A DNA stretch of 64,000 nt from Rhabditophanes sp. KR3021. Taxonomy: Eukaryota > Nematoda > Chromadorea > Rhabditida > Alloionematidae. The stretch is from the NCBI GenBank assembly GCA_963281155.1, contig CAUJLY010000001.1:2356001-2420000 (forward strand), read 5' to 3'. The first letter of the stretch is position 1. Every line of letters begins with the position of its first letter. Shown piece after piece: positions 35,301 through 47,684 of this stretch. The notes beneath the pieces are model-generated. The model was not told where the DNA came from. It made no database searches and was given only the letters and a program-made list of their open reading frames with translations. The translations under genes and the position numbers were made by a program.

Positions 35301-38300
35301 AGGACTCATTTTAATTATCACAATAAATTGTGAACATCCAGAACGTGTACAATATTCTTTTTTAGAGAACTAATATGAGCATGATTGTTTGGTTTTGAAC
35401 TGGTGTTTCCACAACTTGACGAGACAATTGACGGCAGCTGATTAAAATGAGATAGATAACTAAGCTCACCAATAAAAATATATTGAAGTCAATCAAATAT
35501 GTGTTACTTTGGAAACAACAATGCCGCTGTCACATATGCAAATATAAATTTATTAAAAATGTTCACACTTTTTACTAGTCTCCATTTGTTGTCTAATCTC
35601 GGTTCACTACAATTTGCCTTTCTTAATCAGTGGAGTCTTTTGATGTTTTGTTGCATCAAATTTCACATATCATTCTAGGCATGTACTTTTGGCATTATGA
35701 TGTGCCCTTCACTAAAAATTCAAAGGTACCACCAAAAGAAAACAAACCTTAGTGCTTCCTCTTCTTCTTTTACCACCACCACAAACATAATTGATAATCT
35801 ATTACACAAATAAATTTAACCTAATTTTTAGTCTCAATTGATTTCATCGAATTGGTGGCTTCTATAAAAACAAAATGGCCACATCATTTGCCTTTTTAAT
35901 GTATCATAATAAAATCTAGTTCCTAATTTTTGCTTTTTCCCCAAAACTCTACATCACATTAACAGACCATTTATGTACAATATACTTACATTAACTAGAC
36001 CTACATATTTACATTATCTAGACCTATATATTCAAATTAAATAAACCTAACCATCTTTGTAGTAATAACAAATAATCTTCTAATTACATCACTTTTGGCA
36101 TGTCTAACATTTATTTCATTTAAAACAATACCAATGCTTACATCTATCTATATTGTTTTCAAAACAAAAAGATCTAATTTGATAGTTGAGGGTAAAGTTA
36201 ATTTCGAATCACGAAATTGAATTTGTTGCCAACATTCGTTTTGTATAATTAGAAGTTGTATAAAGTATTTAGTATAATGTTTTTCCTCAATTAACCAATT
36301 CTTCCCCAACCAAATGTGATGATATAATAAAAAACTTTTTAAGTCGAAACCAATTTTATTTTGGTCCCACTGTATGCGGATATAAATAAATAAATGTGTG
36401 ACAGTGAGTTCAACTTCTTTTTTTGGCCCAAAAAACACTTGCTTCCAAAAATTGTATCATATTTAATGGTTTAGGGTAAAGTAATTATTCAGATTAATTA
36501 ACCACACGTTTATTCCATTCAGTTTAACTCAGTATCTGCACATTTACACTTTCACTATATACCGTAATTTGGATGACATTCTTTAAATTTTAATTAATTT
36601 GTCTCTTTCCTCTATTTACTCTTAAACCAACACAATTTCCAAGACAAGACAATAGTTTACAAAAAAGTAGCCTTACTAGTTACCGAATTATAAAAAATTA
36701 CCCCAAAAGAAGATGGCAAAGTTATTATCTTCAATATTCAGCATCATCTGCAATATATCTTCATGAATTAGTATTCTGTTCCTTGTTTAAAGATATCTAA
36801 TTTTCAATTTAAATTAATGCCAGTACGGATCAAATGGATATTTATTTAGTGAAGTTGTTAACAGTACATATAATAGTTTTATTTCATCATCTAAATGAAA
36901 TTAATCTCCACATTATGGCTGTACAGTAATTTAGAGTAAAATGACTTTTATAATTAAGTGACTTGTGGTGAATATCAAGCACTTTGATATCCATAAAAAT
37001 TTATCAAAGTGTTTTTGCGCTTGTCTAAATTTGTATGTCTAAAAGCATTCCCTAAATAAGTTAAAAGTTGTTGTTTGGGAACAAAGCTTACCTACATAAA
37101 ACTATATATACTTATTTTAAAATTGGGAGATAAAGAAGATGATTGGTACCTTTAAATGACAAGTATTTATTAGTCTATTTTTTATACATTATTAATGCTA
37201 AAAAACAAACAGTATTGAGCATCAACAAATATTAAACAAGCTATCATTTATCTAGATGTCGCAATCATAAGTAATTACTACTCATAAAATCATAATCTGG
37301 TGATTATTTACGTTTTATAGATGTAGTTAAACAACTACTTTTGCCAACAACTTACAACCATAAGTCGAAATTAATTCTTTAGTATGTATTTCAGCTACTA
37401 TTTAGATGTGTAAGTATGTGTTGTATCATCTTATCATTTAATGTATCATATAATATTAAATTTATATATTATTATAATTTGGGATAAAATTAATTTGCAG
37501 CTAATTAAAAGGAACGGGTCTTCAATGTTGCTGTATTTATTTGTTGCATGTTGGTCGTCAGCAGTGCGTATGTTAACATTAATTTGAAGCTAGTCTCATT
37601 TGTGTTAGCCCGTTTCACGAGATACTCTTCAAATTCATCACTTTGACACCATCAAAGAAAAAGGAATTGTTGGCTATATTATTTGGGGAGAAAAAAATAT
37701 TAAACTGTAATTGAATTACTTTACATCTTCCGTTTTAAATTAAAGGCAGTTAATTCATATATAGCTCTACTTGTTTTGATTTTTGATAATGTATGTTTTG
37801 ATATGGCACCAAATTAAATGAAATTTTATATATCTGTTTATGTCCCAAAAATAGAATATTTAGCCAAAAATATGGCATTAACCAAATAAAGCATTTAGAT
37901 AAACACTTAAATTATCATTAAAAGTATACACTTATTATATTTATAGTATTTTAAATACGTTTATTGGCATTATCTAATTCCTCTCATTGTCACTCAAAAG
38001 AATCAGAATAATAGAAATATATTCATCACTTAAAACTTTCCATTCATCCTAATAAAAAATCTCATCACAAATAGATAAATATCTTTTGTCTAAAATGATT
38101 GCATTTTATTATTCATTATATTAGTGTTCTTTTAGAATCTTTTTTCATCTTTAGTATATTTAAAAAGTTATCAATGATGATGAATATTTAGCAACAAAAT
38201 TAATAAAAACGTTTATTTATACACATAGATGAGAGTAAAGAGTTTAACTTGAAACGGCAAAACTTTTAATGTTGTTTTGAACTGTCTTCTATATATTACA

Positions 38301-40318
38301 TCCTTTTCTTATTATCAATCTTCTATAAGCTCTTTTTGTCAAATTTTTAATTTGTTTTAAAAAAGAGCTGTCTTAATTTTTGCATCGAAATATTTTGGCT
38401 TGTCTCAATCTTACCAAATTTTTGTACGACCTTATTATTATCACATTTATAAAATTTTAATAATTTAAATTATTCATTACCCCGCCTTGCAAATCTTCGC
38501 CTCCAGAGGCTAATTGTATACAATTGCAAGATTGTTAAAACAAAATTACTGCTTATTCCGATCACTTTTTGTAAATTAAATGGTAGGTAAATACCGTGTA
38601 ATTTGATCCTTACATGTCCTCACAACATCTGTACTTTATCCCCCATATAATTAGTAATTAACATACTAAAAAAATAAAAAATTAATTTGCCTTTAATCAA
38701 AACCAAACATCGTTTGTATTCAATGCCCTTCACCATTAAACGTCTCGTTTTGGAAGTAAACTTTTATTCTCGTTCAAGACAAAAAATATAATACCCACAT
38801 GCCATATTAAATATCAAAACAGTTTAGTTCATAAATATATAGAACATATTATAATAATACTAAATAGTCTTAATATAAACGTTGCTTTCCAATGAACTAG
38901 TCGCGTCTTTTTATACACATACTCACACAAAGTCCCAAAAAGTTGCATAGCAAAAATGGTATGATACTAAAGAGGCAAAAAAGTTTTGAATATTTTAAAA
39001 ATATAAATTTTAATAATCTATTTATTGGTTTAGATTTATTTTTTGTGGTATCAGTTTACTGCAAAATTGGAAGAAACAATACATATTAAAAAGTATTAAA
39101 ATTGGTACCAAAGATTGTTTGTGTAGGTGTCATTAAAAAGTTATATTTAAATGCAATTTGAGATTCTTTTTAATATACTTCCGTGTGATTTACAAATTTT
39201 GATTGTTTGTTGGAGATATTTAACAGCTTTTTTATAGTTACTGCAATTTTGTTTGTGCTTCAATAACTTACACATTGAATCTTTTTCAAACAGTTGGCTT
39301 ACTCTAAATCTTCGATCCATCATACTTTACAATCAACATAAGCTTCGAATCTCCCAACTTTTTGAATGGTACTTTTGTGGGTAAATGGAAAAAATAATTC
39401 TACTTCCTTTAAGGAAAACTTTCTTTTTTGCATCAACTTCTCTCATTTTTCATGTTGTTTCATATTCAGCATTTCATGAAATTTTCATAAACTTTAATAC
39501 TTAACATTGCGATATCGAATCTGTTCTTCAAGTTACTTTCAGTTTAACGTCAATTTAATTTTTACTGAAATGACTTCGCGTAATTCTCATTAGACATTCC
39601 TTTAATTAGATTGTAGTATCCAAACAGTATATACTATAAGTCTACTCATTAATAAGCAATTGAACTCAATTCAGTACTGAACTTGTTCATGCACTATAAA
39701 ATAGTTGATAATGCTATGCATTCTACCTTGCATCAATCTACTTCCGGAAACGATCTTTTCTGAAAAACGGCCAATTGTACGTATGTTATGGTTTGTTTGA
39801 AGTTATCAAAGCCCTACCAAATCTGCCCATTTTATTCGCCTTTCAATATAAATATATATTTAGTCTATATATGTATATCCTTTAACAACTCTCATTCACA
39901 CAGAGACCTTTATTGGTGTGGGCCACAAAAAAATTAATATATGTATCTCGATTAAAGTTATTTCTTTTATATATACTTTGTGAATGGATAACCATTATTA
40001 TTATCATTCACACATTGCCTATTATATTTTATTATTATTTTTTATATTACACTAAGCATATATTTTAGCCCGCTCAACCACGGACACACAAGATTTTTCG
40101 TAATGTTGTTTAATGCTGATTAACATTCGAAAAAAGGTCTACATATGAAAAAATTGAACTGATATTTCAGTCAGCATATATTACATTTTTATTATTTATA
40201 CTAAGAGTCAACGGATGCCAAGATTCATCAAAATTCTATCATTTGGCATTACTTTAACAAATTAATTCCCTGGCGATATTTTGGTGTGAGCAACACACAA
40301 CTTCAAGGACATAATAAC
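29308..40318. other. 11-kb gene-free region upstream of the dopamine receptor gene
   Basis: The longest non-coding stretch of the window. Frames longer than 60 codons occur (for example 30956-31180, 31365-31628, 36148-36438), but none shows a family motif, splice structure or codon bias. No tRNA or long tandem repeat was seen. It lies between two head-to-head transcription units and so probably contains regulatory DNA, and possibly 5' non-coding exons, of the neural receptor gene. A local pair of near-identical sequences around ACTAGACCTACATATTTACA occurs near 35990-36030. Confidence 0.55.
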
Positions 40319-43300
40319 ATGCCCTGTAAAAAAGTTGTCACAACCTTATATTTAGTCATTCTTGTAATATTATACCTTCCAAAATCATGTGCTGCAAATA
40401 GTTTAAACAAAATTGCCCGCTCTGGATCGTCGCGAAGTTCGATTGAAGATGAGTTGGGAGTGTCTGTTTCTGAGATTACGGAAATCGTAACATCCAAGGA
40501 GGCCAACTTTAAACTATTAACTGACTCTGGGGCTATCGTCAACAATGATGTCAATGCTCCAGCCCTAATTTATACTATTTTTCTTTGCTTGATTCCAATT
40601 GCAACAATTATTGGTAATGTCTTGATTATTACGGCTGTACTAAGGTTCCGAACACTTCACACTGCGATCAACTTCCTGATATTGGGGTTAGCTGTGGCAG
40701 ATCTATTCGTTGCTTTGTTTGTGATGCCTTTTGCTGTATACGTTTATGTAAGTTCAAACATTATTCTATCTCTTTTTTAATAAAAAAGCACTTTTATCAG
40801 AGAGTGTTCTTTATAAAATTAAAAAGATGACGTAGTTTCCAAGTATGCATTTTAAATGACCGGAACAATAGCCTATAGGAACAGATTTAATTGATACATA
40901 GTACTCTCTTTGCATGATTAAATTCCTATTAACAAATTAATAAATTGTATAAATTTAAAAGACTCTCAAATTCAATCCAATAAAGCTAATTAAACTTCCA
41001 GCCAAATAAATAATGCATGTATTAACAAAATTAAATGAAACTTTTTATAGATGCATCGTGGTAATTGGTTACTTGGATACAAGATGTGTGATATCTATAT
41101 GGCTAGTGATGTGGCTTGCAGCACAGCATCCATTTTGTTGTTGGCTGTTATTAGTTTTGATAGGTAATTGACAAATAAATGAATAAGTATATCAGTCAAC
41201 TTTTAGATATCGTGCCGTTTCTGCGCCAATCGAATATTCACGCCAATCAAAAAATATCAAACGGGTAATCTTTATTTTGATAGCCATCTGGATCATTTCA
41301 ATAGCACTAGCTTCTCCAATAGTACTGGGCATGAATTCAAGGCCTCACGATGCCTCGGAATTCGAATGCCGCCTATATTCTGCTGCCTTTTCAATTGCTT
41401 CCAGCATAATTAGTTTCGTCATCCCTTGTTGCATCGTACTCTTCGTCTATATTAGGATCATGATGGCATTACGTCAAAGACAAAGAGCTGCAAAGCAAAG
41501 AAGAGCTGCCAATGCTGGTCAAGGATTTCGGGGTGACGCGTAAGTTTGACATACGTAAAAACTATTAACAAAATAGCATAACTTTCTTCTAAATTGGTTT
41601 ATATGAACTTTGATAGACTAATTAAAATATTTGACGTCTTCATCTATCCATATCTAAATTTATATCCCAGCCTAATACATGACATCACTTGCCATAAGAA
41701 ATTATAGCACTAATTATTCTAGATTTGGGGGTCCTAAAATTATATTCCAAAATGAGGAACAATTTAAATGAGATTTTAAAATTGTAAATTAATAAATAAC
41801 ATTGCAGATTACGGTCCTTCAAAGAACAAAATCAAGAAAATTCAAAAGAAGAAGCAGGTCGGATTGTTGCGGCACCAGGTAATTAATTATTCACTAAATG
41901 ATATCTTCTCTTGTCACTTTTTGACAAACCAATCACTTTTGTCCTGTCTTTAAGCAAAAATAAGGAACCTTTTTTGAACCTTTTTAAAACTCCCTTTTTT
42001 GGAGAATGTCTTTATCAGCACCATATACTATTTACTCATAACCTCCTTTTAACTTTGCTTGCTCATACTTTTTCTTAAACATAATATCACTCACAAAACA
42101 ACACACCAATTAAGCAAATAAAAAATACAAGACAGTCCTATTTTCCTATTTTGTCAATTTTTAGCTGTCAGCATGATGATGATGGCACTCCCTTCTATGT
42201 CTAAACGCATGCAAAAAATGGAAAACCCAAAAGAAAATTTGGAGAGTACGGAGGAAGATTTTGAAGAGTATGAGAATGGAAGTGGCGACTCAGATGACGA
42301 GTACGATTCTTCTTCCTCTTTAAGTGATCAAAAAAATGACTCAAGGAAGACTATTATGCTGGCGAATGTTGCTAAAGTTTTAGATCCAAGTTGTTCTTAT
42401 ACTTTGTTGTTTTCTAGTATGGAAATGAATAAAAATAATAATAGAAGGAAGTCATTCCATGTAAAAAGACCCAAGAATACGGTGAAATTGTCAGAACAAA
42501 GGCGCCACAGTAATGTTAATTGCTGGAAAATTCAGCCAGAAACACCTTTAGCCACTTCTATTTCATCTAAATTCTCATTTCCAAACTTCACTTCAATTAG
42601 AAAAGAAAAAACTATTCCTGCAGTCATATCAAATATTCACACCATGCTCAGTACAACGTCCATCCAGTCACTTATTCCGTCAGCTAGGAGGACAGTCTCA
42701 CCCAGTAGAAAACTTTCCAGCAAGCAAACTTCACCTAATGATGTACGCAACACTTTAGACTACTATACTCGGCCTCTACCTCATCCACATACTGCACCTA
42801 CATATCGTCGTTGCCTGTCCACAGCGACTGATCCTGGCATCAAAAAGCCAATTGAAATGAAACGAACAAATTCAGATGCAACTTCCTCCGACCTATACAA
42901 ACTCAATCACTCACTAAAACCAGTCGAATTAATGTGCGAAAACCTAGCAACTTCAACACAATTGATTGCCCATTCTGGTATGATAATGAATATAGTAAAT
43001 CAAATTAAACTAATTTAGCATCAACTTTTCATTCATGTTTGTTTCGTGTCTGTGCAACTCTAATATAGCTTGATGCATGCTTTTTTAAACTAAATATTTT
43101 ACCTCGCCGCTTTCTAAATGTTTTACATGTTTTAAGTTCATTTTATTTTAAAAGCTTGATATGTTTTCAATGTTTATATATCAATTGGTGTTTTGATTTT
43201 ATAGTAGCTGAAAATGTAAATTATTTACTTCCGGACAATAATGGAGACGGAGAATGCGCAAATTTAGTGACGAATAGATACTTAGACACATCTAAGAGTA

Positions 43301-44673
43301 CTACTTCTATCAAGTCTACGGATTGCGAAGAAAGTAGTTCCTTAAAGGATTCTGTCTCGTCAGATTCACTTCATATCCAAGTCAAGAAAAGATGTTACCA
43401 TAAGGGCAGAAAGGAAGGACCCACTAAAGACAAGAAGAGGCACTTTTTTTCTTTGCGTATCAAGACATTCGGTGAAGATAAGGGTGGTAAGTGCGACATT
43501 GAAAATGGCTTTAAACAGGGCAAAGGAAACGGAAATGAAAAAACTATCTTTAGTAGTATGATGAAAAAAATTAGTCTCAAGAAAGCTGCACCATCACTCG
43601 AGCTGCCCGAAGATTTAAGCAACTTTAGTCAGCAGGAAATGCTCATCAATCGAGGACATCTCTTGGCAAACACCTACAATGGGCAGGAACTGTTCATCGT
43701 CAACAATTACATATCAACAGATGCCTCAACCCAAGAAATCGGCCATTCGCCCGCTCCATTGGCAACAGATGAAATCGATAGTCAGAGTATTAGCAATAGT
43801 ATCCATAGTGGAACTACCTACAAATCACATGACATTTCCAATAATCATGAAAATAATATTTTGTATGGGTTGAAGACACTCGACGATCCTGTCTTGGCTT
43901 CATTACATGAGTTTGATGGTATCAATGAAGAAATTAGAGAAGATTCTATTGATGCTATGGTACTGACAAATGTTACTTGTTTAGAAGATGAACATCTAAA
44001 TAGTAAAATAGATGGTGATTGTAATTCCCTACCAAGCAATGGTACCAAAGTTCAATTGAGTTTCGATGAAAATGAAATCAGAACTATCAAAAACTCAAGG
44101 CAATGTTCACTTAGTATGAATCCTGCCTTAGTTATCGAAACTACGTCAGTCGAGGCAAAGGAAATGAGATCTGATTCAACGGTTGATTCTCTCAACAAGC
44201 ATCAACTTGAACATGGAATGAAGTTGTCTGTGGCTTCCAAAGTCTCTGACATCAAAAATAAGTATATAAACAAGATAGAAGAGCCTGAGAATAATAATCG
44301 ACGACTGTCTATTACAACATCCAGAAAGTCAATGAAAAGAAAGGAATCTTCGATGAAGAGAAAGGTTAACAAGGTTCAAAGAAAAGAAAAAAGAGCCACC
44401 AAGACACTGGGAATAGTTGTTGGAATCTTCTTAATTTGTTGGGTACCTTTCTTTTCTCTCAACATAATCAACGGAATTTGCACACTCTCAAATGCAGAAA
44501 CATGCCAAGTCGGCTTCAACCCCTTCTTCTACACGACATGGACTGGTTATGTGAACAGTTTTTTGAATCCCATCATTTACTCCATCTTTAATACAGAATT
44601 CAGACGGGCTTTTAAAAGTATTCTTATGGGAACTGGAGGACGAAGCAGATGGCCAATAGCACGAAATTCTTGA
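40319..44673 (+). CDS. D2-like dopamine receptor with giant third intracellular loop
   Basis: Six exons (40319-40747, 41051-41163, 41207-41539, 41808-41878, 42165-42977, 43205-44673) join in phase to 1075 aa. An N-terminal hydrophobic stretch (signal-like) precedes TM1 GNVLIITAVLRFRTLHTAIN. TM3 has the amine-binding Asp (MASDVACSTASI) and DRYRAVSAPIEYSRQS; TM5 has SSIISFVIP with the catechol-type serines. TM6 is EKRATKTLGIVVG...CWVPFF, and TM7 is WTGYVNSFLNPIIYSIFNTE. These match the D2/DOP-2/DOP-3 type, which couples to Gi/o (family knowledge). Between TM5 and TM6 lie about 700 mostly Ser-, Asn- and Lys-rich residues. The DRY Arg codon is split by intron 2. The ATG was preferred over an upstream in-frame GTG. 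Confidence 0.9.
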
Positions 44674-45136
44674 AAACCAGCAATAAGTTAACAAACGTAC
44701 ACAAAATGATCTCGCCAAGGTGCGTTTTATTTATATATTATTAGCTTTAAATAAACTTTTATTTACATTTTATTTATTAACTTTCTTGTTTTGTAAATTT
44801 ATTTCACAATTAATATATGTTTTAATTAGCCTCCATTTCATTAACTCAGACACATGTCATCATATAAAAAGAACTGCCTTACCTATTTTGTTTACTCTTC
44901 CGTAGACTAATTTATACACAATTTATGCAAAAGTGATTATTTTTTAAATCCTAAATAAGAAATGTTTTTATTCATAATCAGATTATTATTTACCGGAACC
45001 ATCGAAAGTCCAAACAACATTAAAATGAATAAATAAAAATATTTGATAATAACTGCTGCTACGGCCAAACTCATAATTACTTTGGTGTTACTAGTGATTG
45101 CGGTTTAAATTTATTTTTTAAATATTTAATCTAAGC
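44674..45136. other. Intergenic, nothing recognised
   Basis: Short spacer holding the 3' end of the dopamine receptor gene (AATAAA at about 44750) and the presumed promoter of the next receptor. Confidence 0.45.
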
Positions 45137-46227
45137 ATGGCCGATGCTGACGATATTAATACTTTGAGTAGTCTTTTAAATGAGGAATCCTTCTTTTATC
45201 AACTGTTGCAGGAGGACAATCTGGATTCTGCTGATAAATTAAATTATTATATTTGTATTGTGGGACTATTTTTGGCACCAATTTTGGCCATTTGTATCAT
45301 TATTAGTCTGTTTTTGGTTCTTAAATTTACATCCAGCCATAAAAATCTCAAATTCATTGGATTGGTATTTGTTATTTTGAATGTGCTCGAAGATATTGTC
45401 ATCTTCATCCAATCCCTAAATTTCACTGTCCTCACATTTAATGTTCATTTGTCTCTATTTTTGGAAATGTTCAAATTTGCAACTGCATATTCTATCGGTC
45501 AACTCTTTGTACTGCTATTTATCGAAAGGTGTATATCAATAGTTAAGGCCAGGAGCTACTCAAATTCACCCTTTTCTTGGTGGTATGTTGTTGGGTTAAT
45601 TATTAATTTACTAATTTCTTACGTAATGACATTAAATCATATGATGTGTAAGTGACGCAATAAGTTGTAACTTGTATAATTAGATTCTATTTTAGTACTC
45701 TTTCCACAAGTCATACATACCATATCAATCGGAATCCTCTCGGTTATGGCCTTTATCATCTATAATTATTTAATGTGGGAGGAAAGAAAGCACTTGTCCG
45801 TTGAAAGTCAAAATAAAACAAATCTTAATTATCGGTAATTTAATAACTTATCATAAATTTAATCATTATCATAAACAGGTACCAACTAATTTCTAACAGA
45901 AAATTATTCTACATAGTCCAACTTTTTATGAGCGGCTTGTCATGTACTACATTGGGTGGATCTTTGCTATTATTAGCCACGCAATACAAATTATTTAGCT
46001 TTCGTTTTTCTAGTAACTTGTTCGATCTTTGCTATGCAGCAGGAATGCTATGTGTTCCGGGCGTAGTAACATTTTGCTTACGTAATTCAATCAAAGTAAG
46101 AATTTTGCATAAAAGCAACATTACTAGAATCCAAGAGTTAACTGTAACAACAGAAGTTAAACGCAAAAATATTCACGCTGGTGACGAGTATTTTAAAAGA
46201 TTAAAGAACAGCTGGGCTAATCCTTAA
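45137..46227 (+). CDS. sre/sra-superfamily 7TM chemoreceptor
   Basis: Exons 45137-45647, 45696-45834 and 45879-46227 join in frame (introns 48 and 44 nt) to 332 aa with seven hydrophobic segments. The end of TM3 reads LFIERCISIVKARSYSNS, the ER...(A/S) box used by Sra/Srb/Sre receptors. NLNYRYQLISNRKLFYIVQL before TM6 resembles their RFQ..EN segment. A 37-residue acidic N-terminus precedes TM1. The exact family within the Sra superfamily cannot be fixed by eye. No lesion is seen. It is probably a chemosensory GPCR, ligand unknown. Confidence 0.68.
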
Positions 46228-46294
46228 ACTTAGTTCAATCCTAAACATAACACTTTCATATAAAATGCATATATTTAATAAACAATTATTGGAG

Positions 46295-46375
46295 AGTGTA
46301 TCTTCTTAACAAGGAATGGATCTTTTTAACCAGGAATGCTTCTATTTAACAAAAAATAGTTCGATTAAATTTATT
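46295..46375. repeat. Short imperfect tandem repeat, period about 24 nt
   Basis: Three units read ATCTTCTTAACAAGGAATGG, ATCTTTTTAACCAGGAATGC and TTCTATTTAACAAAAAATAG, spaced 24-25 nt. They lie between two convergent genes, close to their 3' ends. Confidence 0.65.
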
Positions 46376-46400
46376 TAACAATTTTTACCAATAACACTAA

Positions 46401-47026
46401 TTAATTAACAAATCTAATAGACATTTTCTGTTCGATATCTGTCTTTTCCATCGCTTTGCAAAATTCGTCAAAAGAAATTTTGCCATCTTTGTTAGTGTCT
46501 GCTTCAGTTATGGTTCGATCGGCAATGCATTCAAGTTGTTCCCATGTTATGTTTGAACCAACCATCATGTTTAAGATTACCTTAAACTCTTCTCGTGTAA
46601 TGTAACCATTTTTGTTAAGGTCATACATTGAAAAGGCAACTATAAAGGGTGTCATGAACAAGTAACAACATGGTTGAGACACTTACATCGCAACTTTTCT
46701 ATCCTGCTATTAATAGTGTCTTTTTTACCACTTGCTACTGGCCTGAAATGAGCCATGACTCGGGCAAAGTCATGGAAGTTGATGTTGTCGTGGATGTCAT
46801 CTCTGTCTCTAAAGAATGCATCAATAATGCGATCTCCTAGCGGGTTGATCACTAATTCGGGTATTTTTAGAAAATCATCCCTCTGCAGTAAGCCTTCTCC
46901 TCTACAATCAAGTGATCTAAATCTTAAATATAAACGAGTAACTTGATTTTTAGTAAAGCCCGTCTCTGCCATGATGTTTTTTATTTCTGCAGGTGGTAAT
47001 TTAGCACTTCCATTAGAGTTACCCAT
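46401..47026 (-). CDS. Calcineurin B homologous protein (CHP1-type EF-hand)
   Basis: Two exons (47026-46687 and 46639-46401) give 192 aa, the CHP1 length (about 195). The start MGNSNG is a likely N-myristoylation signal. TGFTKNQVTRLYLRFRSLD, IPELVINPLGDRIIDAFF, FARVMAHFRP and the terminal DIEQKMSIRFVN align closely with CHP1. Two EF-hand loops are canonical, DLNKNGYITREE and DTNKDGKISFDE, while the N-terminal pair is degenerate, as in the family. Known CHP proteins bind the cytosolic tail of Na+/H+ exchangers and couple them to calcium; in C. elegans a CHP1 homologue acts in proton signalling of the intestine. Partner and tissue here are inferred. Confidence 0.93.
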
Positions 47027-47684
47027 ATTGAGGTTAATAAAAAATGTATATTAGTGGTGGGTTCTGAAAGTGAAATAATAAATATTTATTTAATTGACAA
47101 AACCGAAAACCAGTGATCGTGTTAAAACAAAATGATAACTTAAATAGATGCTTTATTTTTTTGTTCACCTATTAAAAGGTTGTCAAAACTGGTCCTGTTG
47201 TATTTGGTATGATTAAAAATCACGCGGAATCAATTTGTTTCCAAGTTAGTGTAACAAAGTAATTTCCATAATGTTATTCTCTACAAAGTGCAGTCACTTC
47301 CTTCTAATATCATCTAATTATTTATAATTAAACGTCTATTTAATTAATCAATGATTTGTAAATAAACACCTAAAGTTGCCACACCAAATAAAAAGACTCA
47401 ATTAACAAAACAGACTTTGATTTACTAATTGGAAAACAAAAAATAACCCGAACAGGCCAAACAAATTAAATATTAATTATTGATGCATAAAATAACGTAA
47501 AAATAGATTATCAAGGATTTGTTAAAGCCACACTCAATATTTTATTGTTTTTAACAGCATACATTAAGTTAAATACAAATAATAAATTTAATCAGGTCAG
47601 AATAAGTTACATCGTATCTACTATCAACTACACCTTGCATATTTTGGAGCACGACAGTTGAGTGTGTATTATGTATGAGAGTGA
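47027..47684. other. Intergenic, nothing recognised
   Basis: AT-rich spacer between two minus-strand genes; promoter of the CHP1-type gene is expected here. Confidence 0.45.

Noticed and set aside
43395..43622. Minus-strand hydrophobic ORF and other short frames within the dopamine receptor loop (43679-44048)
   Set aside because: Shadows of the plus-strand coding exon, which is supported by splice phases and conserved TM6-TM7.
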